This document shows positions 16,292 to 25,212 of a stretch of 64,000 nucleotides of DNA, one piece after another. The DNA comes from Bacteroides zoogleoformans (GTDB taxonomy: Bacteria; Bacteroidota; Bacteroidia; Bacteroidales; Bacteroidaceae). The stretch's first letter is position 1; each line of letters begins with the position of its first letter. The notes under the pieces are model-generated. The model was not told the origin of the DNA. It worked only from the letters and a program-made list of their open reading frames with translations, and searched no databases. The stretch lies in NCBI RefSeq assembly GCF_002998435.1, contig NZ_CP027231.1, positions 3,141,001 to 3,205,000 on the forward strand, in the 5' to 3' direction. Made by a program: the position numbers and the translations under genes.

Positions 16292-17941
16292 ATGCGTTCT
16301 ATTTTGATCTTGTTTTTAGTCTCTTGCTTTTTGCCCGGTGCCTCGTTGCGTGCGGGGCAGGTGGATGTCGTCGTCAGCCAGTCGGTCTTGCCTGTGTTGA
16401 CGAAGCGAGAGGTCAATCCTGTCTTGCGGTTGGAGCTGATTAAAAAATGTGCGGAAGAGTGCGCGCTGAAAGAAATCGGTCTATCCTTCAAAGGAACAAC
16501 CTTGTTGAATGACATCGAACATGTCTGTCTGTATCGGACAAATGGAAATGTGCTGTCTACGGACTGGCAGCGGTGCGCCGGTCCCGTCTTGCCCGCCATG
16601 AAGCTGTCGCTCGGTGCTTCGCTGCGTTTGACTGCCGACACCACCGTGCTTTGGGTGACCGTCAGGCTGAAAGACAAGGTCGATTTAAGCCATCGCATAA
16701 AGGCCGATTGCAGGTGGGTGACAACTACGTGCGGACGCGCCTCTGTGACACATGCCCGTCCGATAGTGGGACTGCGTGTCGGAGTGGCCGTGCGCCGGAG
16801 GGGAGAGGACGGGGTGCATACTTCGCGCATCCCCGGCCTTGTCACTTCACGCAGAGGGACGCTGCTGGGCGTGTTCGATGCACGCTACGACAGCTCGCGC
16901 GACTTGCAGGGAAACATCGATATCGCGTTAAGTCGCAGCCTCGACGGTGGCGCCACATGGCTTCCCATGCAGGTGGTGCTCGACCGGAAGCAATGGGGAA
17001 ACTTGCCCGAGAAATACAACGGGGTAAGCGACGCTTGCATCTTGGTGGATGAGAAGCGGGGCACTCTTTATGTGGCGGGGCTTTGGATGCACGGTGTGCT
17101 GGACGCCAAGTCGGGCAAGTGGGTGGAAGGACTGACGCAGGACAGCGCCCGATGGATACACCAATGGGTAGCCAAAGGTTCTCAGCCGGGATTGGGAGTG
17201 AAAGAAACCTGCCAGTTCTTGATCACCGAAAGTACGGACGACGGACGCACTTGGAGCACTCCGGTCAACATCACGGCGCAAACCAAGCGTCCGGAGTGGT
17301 GGTTGTTTGCACCTGCACCGGGGCATGGCATCACGTTGAAGGACGGCACGTTGGTCTTTCCCACGCAGGGGCGTGACAAAGACGGCGTGCCTTTCTCCAA
17401 CATCACGTACAGCAAAGACGGCGGAAAAACATGGGTAGCCAGTAACCCCGCCTACCACAACACGACGGAATGTATGGCCGTCCAACTTCAGGATGGCAGC
17501 ATCATGCTCAATATGCGCGACAATCGCAATCGTGGCCATAAAGATGTCAACGGGCGGCGCATTTGCGTCACTTCTGATTTGGGAAAGACGTGGACGGAAC
17601 ATCCCACCTCGCGTAAAGCCTTGATAGAGCCGACTTGCATGGCAAGCATTCATCGGCATACGTATAGGCAAAACGGTGTAGAGAAATCTATTTTGTTGTT
17701 TTGTAATCCCGAGTCGTACGACAGTCGTGGCCATATGACATTGAAAGTCAGTTATGACGATGGCCGAAGCTGGCCCGCCCGGAAGAAAATCCTGCTCGAT
17801 GAAGACGAGGGTTTCGGTTACTCCTGCATCACTTCGGTGGACGAGTCTACCATTGGCGTCTTATATGAAAGTAGTCAGGCGCAACTTGTTTTCCAGCAAA
17901 TTGCATTGGATGAACTGATAAGGAAAGATAATGATTATTGA
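16292..17941 (+). CDS. Exo-alpha-sialidase, glycoside hydrolase family 33
   Basis: 549 residues with an N-terminal export signal (MRSILILFLVSCFLPGASLRAG). A lipobox-like LVSC at 9-12 makes lipidation possible but uncertain. Residues about 25-165 form the beta-sandwich domain seen in Bacteroides sialidases. The six-bladed propeller follows. Its RIP motif is HTSRIPGLVTS. Asp-boxes or close variants are SRSLDGGATW, STDDGRTW, SKDGGKTW, TSDLGKTW and SYDDGRSW. The catalytic glutamate is probably in LIEPTCMAS, the nucleophile tyrosine near GVLYESS, and an arginine of the triad in MLNMRDNRNRG. It would release terminal sialic acid from host glycans for import by SusCD and cleavage by NanA. Confidence 0.93.
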   Translation: MRSILILFLVSCFLPGASLRAGQVDVVVSQSVLPVLTKREVNPVLRLELIKKCAEECALKEIGLSFKGTTLLNDIEHVCLYRTNGNVLSTDWQRCAGPVLPAMKLSLGASLRLTADTTVLWVTVRLKDKVDLSHRIKADCRWVTTTCGRASVTHARPIVGLRVGVAVRRRGEDGVHTSRIPGLVTSRRGTLLGVFDARYDSSRDLQGNIDIALSRSLDGGATWLPMQVVLDRKQWGNLPEKYNGVSDACILVDEKRGTLYVAGLWMHGVLDAKSGKWVEGLTQDSARWIHQWVAKGSQPGLGVKETCQFLITESTDDGRTWSTPVNITAQTKRPEWWLFAPAPGHGITLKDGTLVFPTQGRDKDGVPFSNITYSKDGGKTWVASNPAYHNTTECMAVQLQDGSIMLNMRDNRNRGHKDVNGRRICVTSDLGKTWTEHPTSRKALIEPTCMASIHRHTYRQNGVEKSILLFCNPESYDSRGHMTLKVSYDDGRSWPARKKILLDEDEGFGYSCITSVDESTIGVLYESSQAQLVFQQIALDELIRKDNDY

Positions 17942-18310
17942 TGTCGGCTAAACCTTTAGCGCGGCAAAAACAACTTTTGAATGACTGGAAAAGAAGATTC
18001 AAATCATCTGTATTTTGCTATTATGTTCTGGAGACTATGATGAAAGGTAAAATCAAGTCGGAATGAAGCTTTATTTCTTTCATAAGAACGGCGAGTCAGT
18101 AAAGTTTGTATTATATGGACTTAATGAGGGGATACTTTTTAAAATGAAGATTCATAATGCTTATTTATCGGTAATGCAGATACCTGTTTTGTCTCTTTTC
18201 AACTTTTAGCGTACAGTGATGAAATCAAATAGATATTGCGGATTGGAATCTGCCGTTGATTTTGGATATTTGATAGCTATATTCTGGTAGATTTGTGGCT
18301 TGATTGCATC
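17942..18310. other. Gene-free spacer; one 48-residue open frame of doubtful status
   Basis: 369 bases between the sialidase and recQ (convergent). The only open frame of note runs 18063-18209 on the plus strand and starts MKLYFFHKNGESVKFVLYG. It has no family signature that I recognise and no promoter match. It may be a decayed gene fragment. Nothing else was seen. Confidence 0.35.
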
Positions 18311-20314
18311 TTATTTCTTAACTTCCAGCATCCCGTTGACGACAATTATCTGTCCCTCATCCAGTAGTTCGTGCAAGGCATTGCAGAGTTGCTCCTTGTC
18401 TGCTGATAGTTGGCCGAACAAGGTGGCGGGTGTCATGGCTTGTTCGGAAAGTGCTTGAAGTATATTCTCGACGAGGCTTTTTGTAGGAATATCCTTGGTT
18501 GCTTTTCTTTTCAGGCTGATGCAGGTGTCGCATTGTCCGCAGTCATGTTCGTTTTTCTCGCCGAAATAGCGCAACAACAAGCGGCTGCGGCATGCCGTAT
18601 CGTTGCCGATGTAATCGAGCATGGCGGCAATGCGCTTTTCGTAACGTTCTTTTCGTTCCTCGTACACCGAGGGCGGAATTTGCAGATGATGTTTTTCAAC
18701 CCGTTTGCGCGCGTATATTATATATGGTGTCTTTTTTTGAGGAATATAGCTGATGATATGCAGCTTGGCAAGACGAATAAGCAGTTCGTACACTTGCTGC
18801 CGTGCCAACCCGCTGCGTGTGGCAAGCGAATCTTCATTAATGAAAGCATAATCGGTGAACACGCCGGTGTAGGAGCGCAAAATGGTTTGTATGAGCTTGT
18901 CCGTGTCATCGTCCATTTCTTTCAATTTGTAGAGTTCGTCTCTTCGGATGGTGAACAGCAGTCTGGAAGCGTTGTCTTGTTCATCTGTGTATTCCAAGTA
19001 TCCGGCCAATGTCAATAGTTTCAAGGCACTGTCTACGGGAACGGGAAAGTATTTGAATTTCCTACAAAAGTCTTCTATGTTGAATTCGCGTACGCAGCCT
19101 TGTCCGTCTCCCATTGCCATCTGATAATAGTATTGGAGATGCTCATATACATCCTTGATGTATTCTTTCTCCGGAAAGGTGTCGGGAATGCGCTTATGGA
19201 GAGTAGAACTGTCCGATTTAGCGTATAGGATGACGGCATAGGCTTTTTCTCCGTCCCTTCCTGCCCGACCGGCCTCCTGAAAATAGGCTTCTATGGAGTC
19301 GGGCAAATCCATATGGAGCACAATACGTACATCCGGTTTGTCGATACCCATGCCAAAAGCATTGGTGGCAACCATGACGCGACTTTCGCCTGTTTGCCAG
19401 CGTTGTTGGCGGATGTCCTTGGTTGCATCGTCCAGTCCGGCATGATAGAAGTCGGCAGTGATGTTTTCGTTATGCAGCAGTTCGGTGATTTCTTTGGTAC
19501 GGCGGCGATTTCGTACATAGATGATGGCACTGCCGGATGTGCGACGCAGTATATGCAACAACTCTCCCGTTTTATTTTCCGTTTTTCGGACGATATAGGC
19601 GAGATTCTTGCGCTCGAAGCTCATGCGGAATACGTTTTCTTTACGGAAGTTCAGGCGTTTCTGGATATCCTTGACCACCTCCGGGGTAGCGGTGGCTGTC
19701 AGTGCAAGTACCGGTATGCCGGGCAGTAGCTGTCGTATTTCGGCTATTTTCAGATAGGCGGGACGAAAGTCGTATCCCCATTGTGAGATGCAGTGGCTCT
19801 CGTCCACCGTAATCATGCAGATTTTCATCTTCTGTACCTTGGTACGGAAGATTTCGGTGTCCAGTCGTTCGGGTGATATATAGAGAAATTTGAAATTGCC
19901 GAAAATGCAGTTCTCCAGTGTGGCGATGATTTCCTGCCGGCTCATGCCCGAATAGATGGCAAGTGCCTTGATTCCTCGTTTTTTCAGGTTTTGCACCTGA
20001 TCTTTCATCAAGGCAATCAAGGGGGTGATGACTAAGCACAGTCCTTCTTGGGCGAGGGCCGGAACTTGAAATGTGATGGATTTGCCTCCGCCCGTAGGCA
20101 TCAGTCCCAAAGTGTCTTTGCCGGTAAGAATGCTGCTGATGATGTCTTTCTGAATGCCACGGAAAGAGGTATAGCCCCAATATTGGTGGAGGAGAAGCTC
20201 CGGTTCAGCGGCTTCTCCTCTCTGTCGCTCTACACTGTAGGGAGAGTGACAGGGGGATACTTCTTTTTGTTCTTTTTCCCATAGGGGATGGGAAGAAAAG
20301 TTACTTTTATTCAT
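18311..20314 (-). CDS. recQ: ATP-dependent DNA helicase RecQ
   Basis: 667 residues. It unwinds DNA 3' to 5' in recombination and repair. Walker A is GLMPTGGGKS, motif II is VDESHCISQWGYDFRP, motif VI is EAYFQEAGRAGRDGE. The RQC zinc cluster uses cysteines in DTACRSRLLLRYFGE and HDCGQCDTC. A short helical C-terminus follows and no HRDC domain is evident. The conserved helicase start (HQYWGYTSFRGIQKD) begins only at residue 43. Residues 21-41 are encoded by a palindromic element (20191-20252) and look foreign to the family. No in-frame start codon lies between this element and the helicase core, so translation must begin at 20314 or at a non-standard codon. Confidence 0.93.
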   Translation of the reverse strand: MNKSNFSSHPLWEKEQKEVSPCHSPYSVERQRGEAAEPELLLHQYWGYTSFRGIQKDIISSILTGKDTLGLMPTGGGKSITFQVPALAQEGLCLVITPLIALMKDQVQNLKKRGIKALAIYSGMSRQEIIATLENCIFGNFKFLYISPERLDTEIFRTKVQKMKICMITVDESHCISQWGYDFRPAYLKIAEIRQLLPGIPVLALTATATPEVVKDIQKRLNFRKENVFRMSFERKNLAYIVRKTENKTGELLHILRRTSGSAIIYVRNRRRTKEITELLHNENITADFYHAGLDDATKDIRQQRWQTGESRVMVATNAFGMGIDKPDVRIVLHMDLPDSIEAYFQEAGRAGRDGEKAYAVILYAKSDSSTLHKRIPDTFPEKEYIKDVYEHLQYYYQMAMGDGQGCVREFNIEDFCRKFKYFPVPVDSALKLLTLAGYLEYTDEQDNASRLLFTIRRDELYKLKEMDDDTDKLIQTILRSYTGVFTDYAFINEDSLATRSGLARQQVYELLIRLAKLHIISYIPQKKTPYIIYARKRVEKHHLQIPPSVYEERKERYEKRIAAMLDYIGNDTACRSRLLLRYFGEKNEHDCGQCDTCISLKRKATKDIPTKSLVENILQALSEQAMTPATLFGQLSADKEQLCNALHELLDEGQIIVVNGMLEVKK
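20191..20252. repeat. Double-hairpin palindromic element inside the recQ coding start
   Basis: Two adjacent inverted repeats are present. GGAGAAGC (20191-20198) pairs with GCTTCTCC (20211-20218). CTGTCGCTCT (20222-20231) pairs with AGAGTGACAG (20243-20252) with one G-T mismatch. Together they encode residues 21-41 of RecQ, which precede the conserved helicase domain. Confidence 0.75.
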
Positions 20315-20333
20315 TGCAATCGGTCTATCTACT

Positions 20334-20351
20334 CCTTTCCTTAAGGAAAGG
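20334..20351. repeat. Perfect 18-base palindrome between recJ and recQ
   Basis: CCTTTCCTTAAGGAAAGG is a perfect palindrome in the 54-base gap between recJ and recQ. The flanks are also loosely symmetric (CTCCTTTCC on one side, GGAGGAAAG on the other). It resembles the short CT-rich palindromes scattered between Bacteroides genes and may relate to the element inside recQ. Confidence 0.6.
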
Positions 20352-20368
20352 GGCTGTAGGAGGAAAGA

Positions 20369-22096
20369 TTATAGGGTAGAGACTTCCGGCCTTATATCCT
20401 CAATCTGCAACTGTATTTCTCCTCGTTTATGCGTATTCTCTTCAATGGTATAGCAGATGTCGAACGAGCGTTTGGTTTTGATGAAACGTACGTGCGAGCT
20501 TTGTCCGAAAGCAATGCCGTTCATGACGTTGTTCGATTTGTTGTCTACCAGTTCCAGTCTGATGTGCTCCTGTTCGCGTCCCACTACTTTACTGGTTCCG
20601 TAGTCATAGACATTGTGCGTGCAAAATACGGGTTTGGCGTTGTCCGGTCCGAAAGGATTGAACTTCTTCAAATCGTTGCAGAATTTTGGAGTGATGTCTT
20701 TGAAGTCGATTTCTGCATCGATGTCGATGACAGCACATGTCTGTTCAGGTAGAATGTTCTGCGACACGAACTCTTCGAAGCGTTCCATAAAGACGGGTAC
20801 GTTTTCCACTTTCATGGAGAGACCGGCCGCATAGGTATGACCTCCGAAATTCTCCAGCAGGTCGCGACAATACTCAATGGCTTTGTAGACATCGAATCCC
20901 GATACGGAACGGGCAGAGCCGGTTGCCATGTCGTCCGTACGTGTCAATACCACTGCCGGACGATAATATATTTCCGTCAGGCGAGAAGCCACAATGCCTA
21001 TGACACCCTTGTGCCAGTCTTCATTATACAACACGATGGAGCGGCGGTCGGCCAGACCCTCCAGGCCTTCTACGATCCGATTGGCCTCTTCGGTCATGGT
21101 TTTGTCAAGATCCTTGCGGGTTTCGTTGTACTGATTGATTTGACCGGCTTTCTCTAAAGCGGCAGAGAAGTCTTTTTCAGTGAGCAGGTCGACGGCTTCT
21201 TTCCCGTTCTGAATACGGCCGGAGGCATTGATGCGGGGACCTATCTTGAATACGATGTCGCCTACGGTAATGTCTTTATCCGTGAGCCCGCAAACGTCGA
21301 TGATTGCTTTCAGTCCTACGCTGGGATTGCTGTTTAATTGTTTCAGGCCATGGTAGGCCAGAATGCGGTTTTCGCCCATGATGGGCACGATGTCCGATGC
21401 AATGCTGACGGCGCAAAGATCAAGCAGAGGAATCAGGTGGTGGAACTCGATGCCGTTGCTGATGGCGAATGCCTGCATGAACTTAAACCCTACACCGCAT
21501 CCCGAAAGATGTTCGTAGGGATAGGTGTTGTCTTCCCGCTTGGCATTCAGGATGGCTACGGCGGGAGGCAACACTTCGTCGGGCACGTGGTGGTCGCAGA
21601 TGATGAAATCGATGCCTTTCTTCTTGGCGTATGTGATTTCCTCAATGGCTTTGATGCCGCAATCCAACACGATAATCAATCCTACACCGCTTTCTGCGGC
21701 ATAGTCCACACCTTTGAAAGAAACCCCGTATCCTTCGTTGTAGCGGTCGGGGATGTAATAGTCGATGTTAGAATAGAACTGTTGAATAAACTTGTAGACC
21801 AGTGCCACGGCTGTGGTGCCGTCTACGTCATAATCTCCATAAATCAGAATGCGTTCTTTTTTCCCCATTGCCTTGTTCAGGCGCTCCACGGCCACGTCCA
21901 TGTCTTTCATCAAGAACGGGTCGTATAGGTCGGGTAGTTGCGGACGGAAAAACTTTCGGGCATCCGGTGCCGTCATTATTCCCCGCTCCACCAACAATCG
22001 TCCAAGTATCGGGCTAATCCCCAACTCTTGGGCCAACTGCCGGCTTACTTCTGCCTGTTCGGGTGTAATGGGTTGATAATTCCATTTGTGAGTCAT
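20369..22096 (-). CDS. recJ: Single-stranded-DNA-specific exonuclease RecJ
   Basis: 575 residues from the ATG at 22096 (MTHKWNYQPITPEQAEVSRQ). The frame stays open upstream to 22534, but that stretch has no RecJ similarity and runs into the divergent yaaA gene, so it was rejected. DHH-family catalytic motifs are IYGDYDVDGTTAVAL, IVLDCGIKA, FIICDHHVPDE and LSGCGVGFKFMQA. The DHHA1 domain has ENFGGHTYAAGLSM, followed by a C-terminal OB-like region. RecJ degrades single-stranded DNA 5' to 3' in mismatch and recombination repair. It lies 54 bases before recQ on the same strand, and RecJ and RecQ act together in the RecF pathway, so this is likely a repair operon. Confidence 0.95.
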   Translation of the reverse strand: MTHKWNYQPITPEQAEVSRQLAQELGISPILGRLLVERGIMTAPDARKFFRPQLPDLYDPFLMKDMDVAVERLNKAMGKKERILIYGDYDVDGTTAVALVYKFIQQFYSNIDYYIPDRYNEGYGVSFKGVDYAAESGVGLIIVLDCGIKAIEEITYAKKKGIDFIICDHHVPDEVLPPAVAILNAKREDNTYPYEHLSGCGVGFKFMQAFAISNGIEFHHLIPLLDLCAVSIASDIVPIMGENRILAYHGLKQLNSNPSVGLKAIIDVCGLTDKDITVGDIVFKIGPRINASGRIQNGKEAVDLLTEKDFSAALEKAGQINQYNETRKDLDKTMTEEANRIVEGLEGLADRRSIVLYNEDWHKGVIGIVASRLTEIYYRPAVVLTRTDDMATGSARSVSGFDVYKAIEYCRDLLENFGGHTYAAGLSMKVENVPVFMERFEEFVSQNILPEQTCAVIDIDAEIDFKDITPKFCNDLKKFNPFGPDNAKPVFCTHNVYDYGTSKVVGREQEHIRLELVDNKSNNVMNGIAFGQSSHVRFIKTKRSFDICYTIEENTHKRGEIQLQIEDIRPEVSTL

Positions 22097-22288
22097 TTTA
22101 TATATTATTTTTTCTTTTTCTTTCTCTGATACACAGCCTTTTCTGCGTATATGGGTATCCCTTGCTTTTTCTGTTTTGAATAGGCATATTGTACTCCTGC
22201 AAGCTGTAAAGGTATGAAAAACTCTTGAAACTAAGACTGATTCTAAAGAAAATATTGAGGACTTATGTATTCTTTCTTGAAAAGGTCT

Positions 22289-22296
22289 TATTTTTG
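22289..22296 (+). promoter_or_regulatory. -7 promoter element for yaaA
   Basis: TATTTTTG matches TAnnTTTG and would start transcription near 22303, about 17 bases before the yaaA ATG. No good -33 TTTG was found at 19-21 bases upstream. Confidence 0.4.
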
Positions 22297-22319
22297 TCGC
22301 GAAATTAATAAGTCTTTTT

Positions 22320-23084
22320 ATGCTTAGTTTTATATCTTGTGCAAAGACCATGACGTCGGACAGCTCTGTTGTAGTGCCTCGAGTCACTGTTCCCCGGTTT
22401 GAGGCGGAGGCCTTGTTGAATGCGTTGGAGCTGTCGCAATATTCCGTATCGGAGTTGGCAAGACTTTTGCGGGTGAATGGCAAGATTGCGGCAGAGAACA
22501 ACCTGCGCTTCCACGATTTCTGTTCGGAGGACAACCGCCCTGTTCCCGCTATCTGCGCTTATACAGGGGCCGTGTTCAAACATATCTTGCCGGAAGAATT
22601 TACGGCGGACGATTTTGGTTATGCCCAAGACCATTTGCTTATCACTTCTTTTCTTTACGGATTGCTTCGACCGTTGGACGGTATCAGGCTTTATCGTCTG
22701 GAAGGCGATGTACGTCTGCCGGGAAAAGGAGGAATTTCAATGTTTGATTATTGGAAACCTTTGCTGACGGATTATTTCATTGCAGCAATCAAACGTCAAG
22801 GTGGAGTGCTTGTTTATCTGGCAAGCAATGAAATGAAAGATTTGTTCGACTGGAAGCGGGTGGAGCAGGAAGTGCGTGTGGTCACTCTCGATTTTCAGGT
22901 GATAAAAGGCGGCGAGCTGAAAACGATAGTAATTTATGTCAAGATGTGTCGTGGAGAGATGGTACGTCATATCATCAAGAACCGCATCAATCGTCCGGAA
23001 GAACTGAAAACTTTTACATGGGAAGGCTTTGCTTTGGACGAGGATCGGAGCACGGAGAATCATTTGCAGTTCGTTTTGAGGTGA
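22320..23084 (+). CDS. yaaA: Peroxide stress protein YaaA (DUF328/UPF0246)
   Basis: 254 residues matching the YaaA family over its length. Conserved stretches are MLSFISCAKTM, RFHDFCSEDNRPVPAICAYTGAVF, HLLITSFLYGLLRPLDGIRLYRLE, and VYLASNEMKDLFDWKRV. KTIVIYVKMCRGEMVRHII comes near the end. In E. coli YaaA lowers intracellular free iron during hydrogen peroxide stress and binds DNA; the exact chemistry is not settled. It is divergent from recJ with a 223-base gap. The following gene is the convergent tRNA-Asp. Confidence 0.9.
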   Translation: MLSFISCAKTMTSDSSVVVPRVTVPRFEAEALLNALELSQYSVSELARLLRVNGKIAAENNLRFHDFCSEDNRPVPAICAYTGAVFKHILPEEFTADDFGYAQDHLLITSFLYGLLRPLDGIRLYRLEGDVRLPGKGGISMFDYWKPLLTDYFIAAIKRQGGVLVYLASNEMKDLFDWKRVEQEVRVVTLDFQVIKGGELKTIVIYVKMCRGEMVRHIIKNRINRPEELKTFTWEGFALDEDRSTENHLQFVLR

Positions 23085-23269
23085 GTTACCGCTTCGGTGT
23101 CAAGGCCTGCCTTGGAGCTTTTTCCTTTTGTTTTTGCAGACGCTTGTTTTGCGACAGTAAACAGTAAAGTATCGATTGCAGGGAGGTATCTTGTCGGAAA
23201 AAAAATGATGGTTGGGACTTTATTCCCCACCTGTTTGTGTATGATAGATCTTGGGGCTGTGATTGGACA

Positions 23270-23311
23270 TAAAAAAAGAAGTTTCTAATTGTTTTGCAAT
23301 TAAAAACTTCT
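23270..23311 (-). terminator. Terminator of the tRNA-Asp transcript
   Basis: On the reverse strand AGAAGTTTTTAATTG pairs with CAATTAGAAACTTCT (one G-T pair) around a 5-base loop, followed by seven T. It lies directly downstream of the tRNA 3' end. The stem can also serve the convergent yaaA. Confidence 0.8.
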
Positions 23312-23322
23312 GGTGTAATCTG

Positions 23323-23396
23323 CGGTGCGTACGGGACTCGAACCCGTGACCCCATGCGTGACAGGCATGTATTCTAACCAACTGAACTAACGCACC
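23323..23396 (-). tRNA. tRNA-Asp (GTC)
   Basis: A complete cloverleaf on the reverse strand. The acceptor stem is GGTGCGT with ACGCACC, the D-loop has AGTTCAGTTGGTTAGA, and the anticodon loop CTGTCAC gives anticodon GTC. The T-arm is CGGGTTCGAGTCCCG and the discriminator base is G. CCA is not encoded. A -7-like element TACCTTTG lies upstream at 23435-23442. An intrinsic terminator follows at 23270-23311, so this is a single-gene transcript. Confidence 0.97.
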
Positions 23397-23860
23397 GTTA
23401 TTTGGCTTTTTGCGGTCTCTCTTGATTGCGGTTGCAAAGGTAGACATTTCTTTGAAACCTGCAATACTGTACTTGATTTTTTTTGTAGGCTTTTTATCTT
23501 GCTTACTTTATATCGTTCATATTGAGAATATTGTATGGAGAGTTTTTTGTGAATAAACAGGCGCTTTGATTTAGATTTATCTCTTGTTTATGTACTGATT
23601 TAAATCTCTTTTTAGAAGGAAAGGAAAGTTTTTGTTTGTTATTTTAAACTTTTTGCTTTGAAAATTCCCTATCTGGCAATAAATCGTTATTTTTGTAAGT
23701 TCAAAACAGAAACATTGTTATTGCGCCATTCGTCTCTTCCGACATTTGTGGAAGCAAAGTCTTGTCCTGTTGCTTGTAGACGTGGAGTGAAGATATAGGG
23801 GTTTCCCGAACGGAAGGTGTTGGCATATAAAAATGAAGCGGTAATATTTAATTGATAGAG
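23397..23860. other. Gene-free spacer upstream of the his genes, with a -7 promoter element
   Basis: 464 AT-rich bases. The tRNA-Asp promoter lies at its left end. For the his genes, TATTTTTG at 23688-23695 matches the Bacteroides -7 element. The nearest TTTG upstream (about 23657-23661) is 27 bases away, too far for the canonical pair. Transcription from about 23702 would leave a leader of about 158 bases before hisH. That leader has no run of His codons and no clear terminator, so no attenuator is proposed. Confidence 0.45.
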
Positions 23861-24451
23861 ATGGAGGTTGCAGTTATTAAATACAATGCCGGCAATATAT
23901 GTTCGGTGGATTACGCCTTGAAACGTTTGGGAGTGGAGGCTGTGATTACAGCAGACGAGTCTACGTTACGGGCTGCCGATAGGGTTATTTTTCCCGGAGT
24001 GGGCGAGGCGGAAACAACTATGAACTTTTTGCGTGCCGGCGGAATGGATAAGTTGATAAAAGATTTGAAACAGCCGGTGTTGGGTATTTGTCTGGGTATG
24101 CAACTGATGTGCCGTCATTCGGAAGAAGGGGATGTGGAGGGGCTTGGCATTTTTGATGCCGGCGTGAAGCGTTTTGTCTCCTTGAAACCTGCGGAAAAGG
24201 TTCCTCACATGGGATGGAACACTATTAAGCAAACCGAGAGTGCTCTTTTCAAAGGGTTTACGAAAGGGGAGTATGTGTACTTTGTGCATAGTTATTACGT
24301 TCCGTTGAACAATAGTACGGCAGCTGTGACAGATTATATCCTTCCATTCAGTGCAGCCTTGCATAAAGACAATTTTTATGCTACTCAGTTTCATCCGGAG
24401 AAGAGTGGAAGTGTGGGTGAACGTATATTACAGAATTTTTTGACATTATGA
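23861..24451 (+). CDS. hisH: Imidazole glycerol phosphate synthase, glutaminase subunit HisH
   Basis: 196 residues from the ATG at 23861 ([16 protein letters not shown]). A TTG nine bases upstream is in frame but is a poorer start. This class I glutamine amidotransferase has the nucleophile cysteine in [12 protein letters not shown] and the His-Glu pair in [10 protein letters not shown]. Substrate-side motifs are [11 protein letters not shown] and HMGWNTI. It supplies ammonia through a tunnel to HisF, encoded two genes on. Its last four bases overlap the hisA start (ATGA at 24448-24451), implying coupled translation. Confidence 0.95.
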   Translation: MEVAVIKYNAGNICSVDYALKRLGVEAVITADESTLRAADRVIFPGVGEAETTMNFLRAGGMDKLIKDLKQPVLGICLGMQLMCRHSEEGDVEGLGIFDAGVKRFVSLKPAEKVPHMGWNTIKQTESALFKGFTKGEYVYFVHSYYVPLNNSTAAVTDYILPFSAALHKDNFYATQFHPEKSGSVGERILQNFLTL

Positions 24452-25167
24452 TAGAACTGATTCCCGCTATTGATATCATTGACGGAAAGTGTGTCCGCCT
24501 TTCTCAAGGTGATTATGAAAGTAAGAAAGTGTACAATGAAAATCCCGTGGAGGTAGCCAAGGCATTGGAAGCTCACGGCATCCGTCGGCTTCATGTAGTG
24601 GACTTGGACGGAGCTGTTTCACACCACGTGGTGAACTATCGGACATTAGGGCAAATTGCCGTGAACACTTCTTTGATTATAGATTTCGGTGGAGGAATAA
24701 AGAGCGACGAGGATTTGAAGATAGCTTTTGAGAACGGTGCAACGATGGTGACCGGTGGCAGTGTAGCTGTCAAAGATCCTGAGTTATTTTGCGGTTGGCT
24801 TCAGGTGCATGGTCCGGAAAAGATTATCCTTGGCGCGGATGTGAAAGATCGGAAAATAGCCGTTAACGGCTGGAAAGACGAAAGTGCTTGTGAGTTGTTT
24901 CCGTTTTTGAAAGAATATGTGGAAAAAGGCATTCGTAAGGTGATTTGTACGGATATTAGTTGCGACGGAATGTTACAAGGTCCGTCCACGACTTTGTACC
25001 GAGAAATATTGAAACAGCATGCAGGTTTGTTTTTGATAGCCAGTGGAGGTGTGAGTTGCGCCAACGATATTCTGGAACTGGAAGCGGCCGGTGTGCATGC
25101 TGTTATTTTTGGTAAAGCTTTGTACGAAGGACGCATCAAATTGAAAGAATTGGAAAACTTTTTATAA
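24448..25167 (+). CDS. hisA: Phosphoribosylformimino-5-aminoimidazole carboxamide ribotide isomerase HisA
   Basis: 239 residues, a (beta/alpha)8 barrel. Catalytic aspartates are in [15 protein letters not shown] (residue 8) and in the second-half motif [16 protein letters not shown]. The phosphate-binding loops are [12 protein letters not shown] and [13 protein letters not shown]. It carries out the Amadori rearrangement that makes PRFAR, the substrate of HisF-HisH. Start and stop are tightly packed in the operon: it overlaps hisH by four bases and hisF follows after 45 bases. Confidence 0.95.
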   Translation: MIELIPAIDIIDGKCVRLSQGDYESKKVYNENPVEVAKALEAHGIRRLHVVDLDGAVSHHVVNYRTLGQIAVNTSLIIDFGGGIKSDEDLKIAFENGATMVTGGSVAVKDPELFCGWLQVHGPEKIILGADVKDRKIAVNGWKDESACELFPFLKEYVEKGIRKVICTDISCDGMLQGPSTTLYREILKQHAGLFLIASGGVSCANDILELEAAGVHAVIFGKALYEGRIKLKELENFL

Positions 25168-25212
25168 GGAAACTTACGGTTCAAATAGAAATTATTAATT
25201 GAGGGGGGAGTT

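Noticed and set aside
18063..18209. 48-residue open frame between the sialidase and recQ
   Set aside because: No recognisable similarity, promoter or neighbour support. It is kept only as a note in the spacer entry.
22097..22534. N-terminal extension of RecJ from a start at 22534
   Set aside because: The added 146 residues lack RecJ similarity and run through the divergent yaaA promoter and coding start; the ATG at 22096 gives the family-typical N-terminus.
23696..23860. Histidine attenuator before hisH
   Set aside because: The roughly 158-base leader has no His-codon run and no terminator hairpin with a U-tract.
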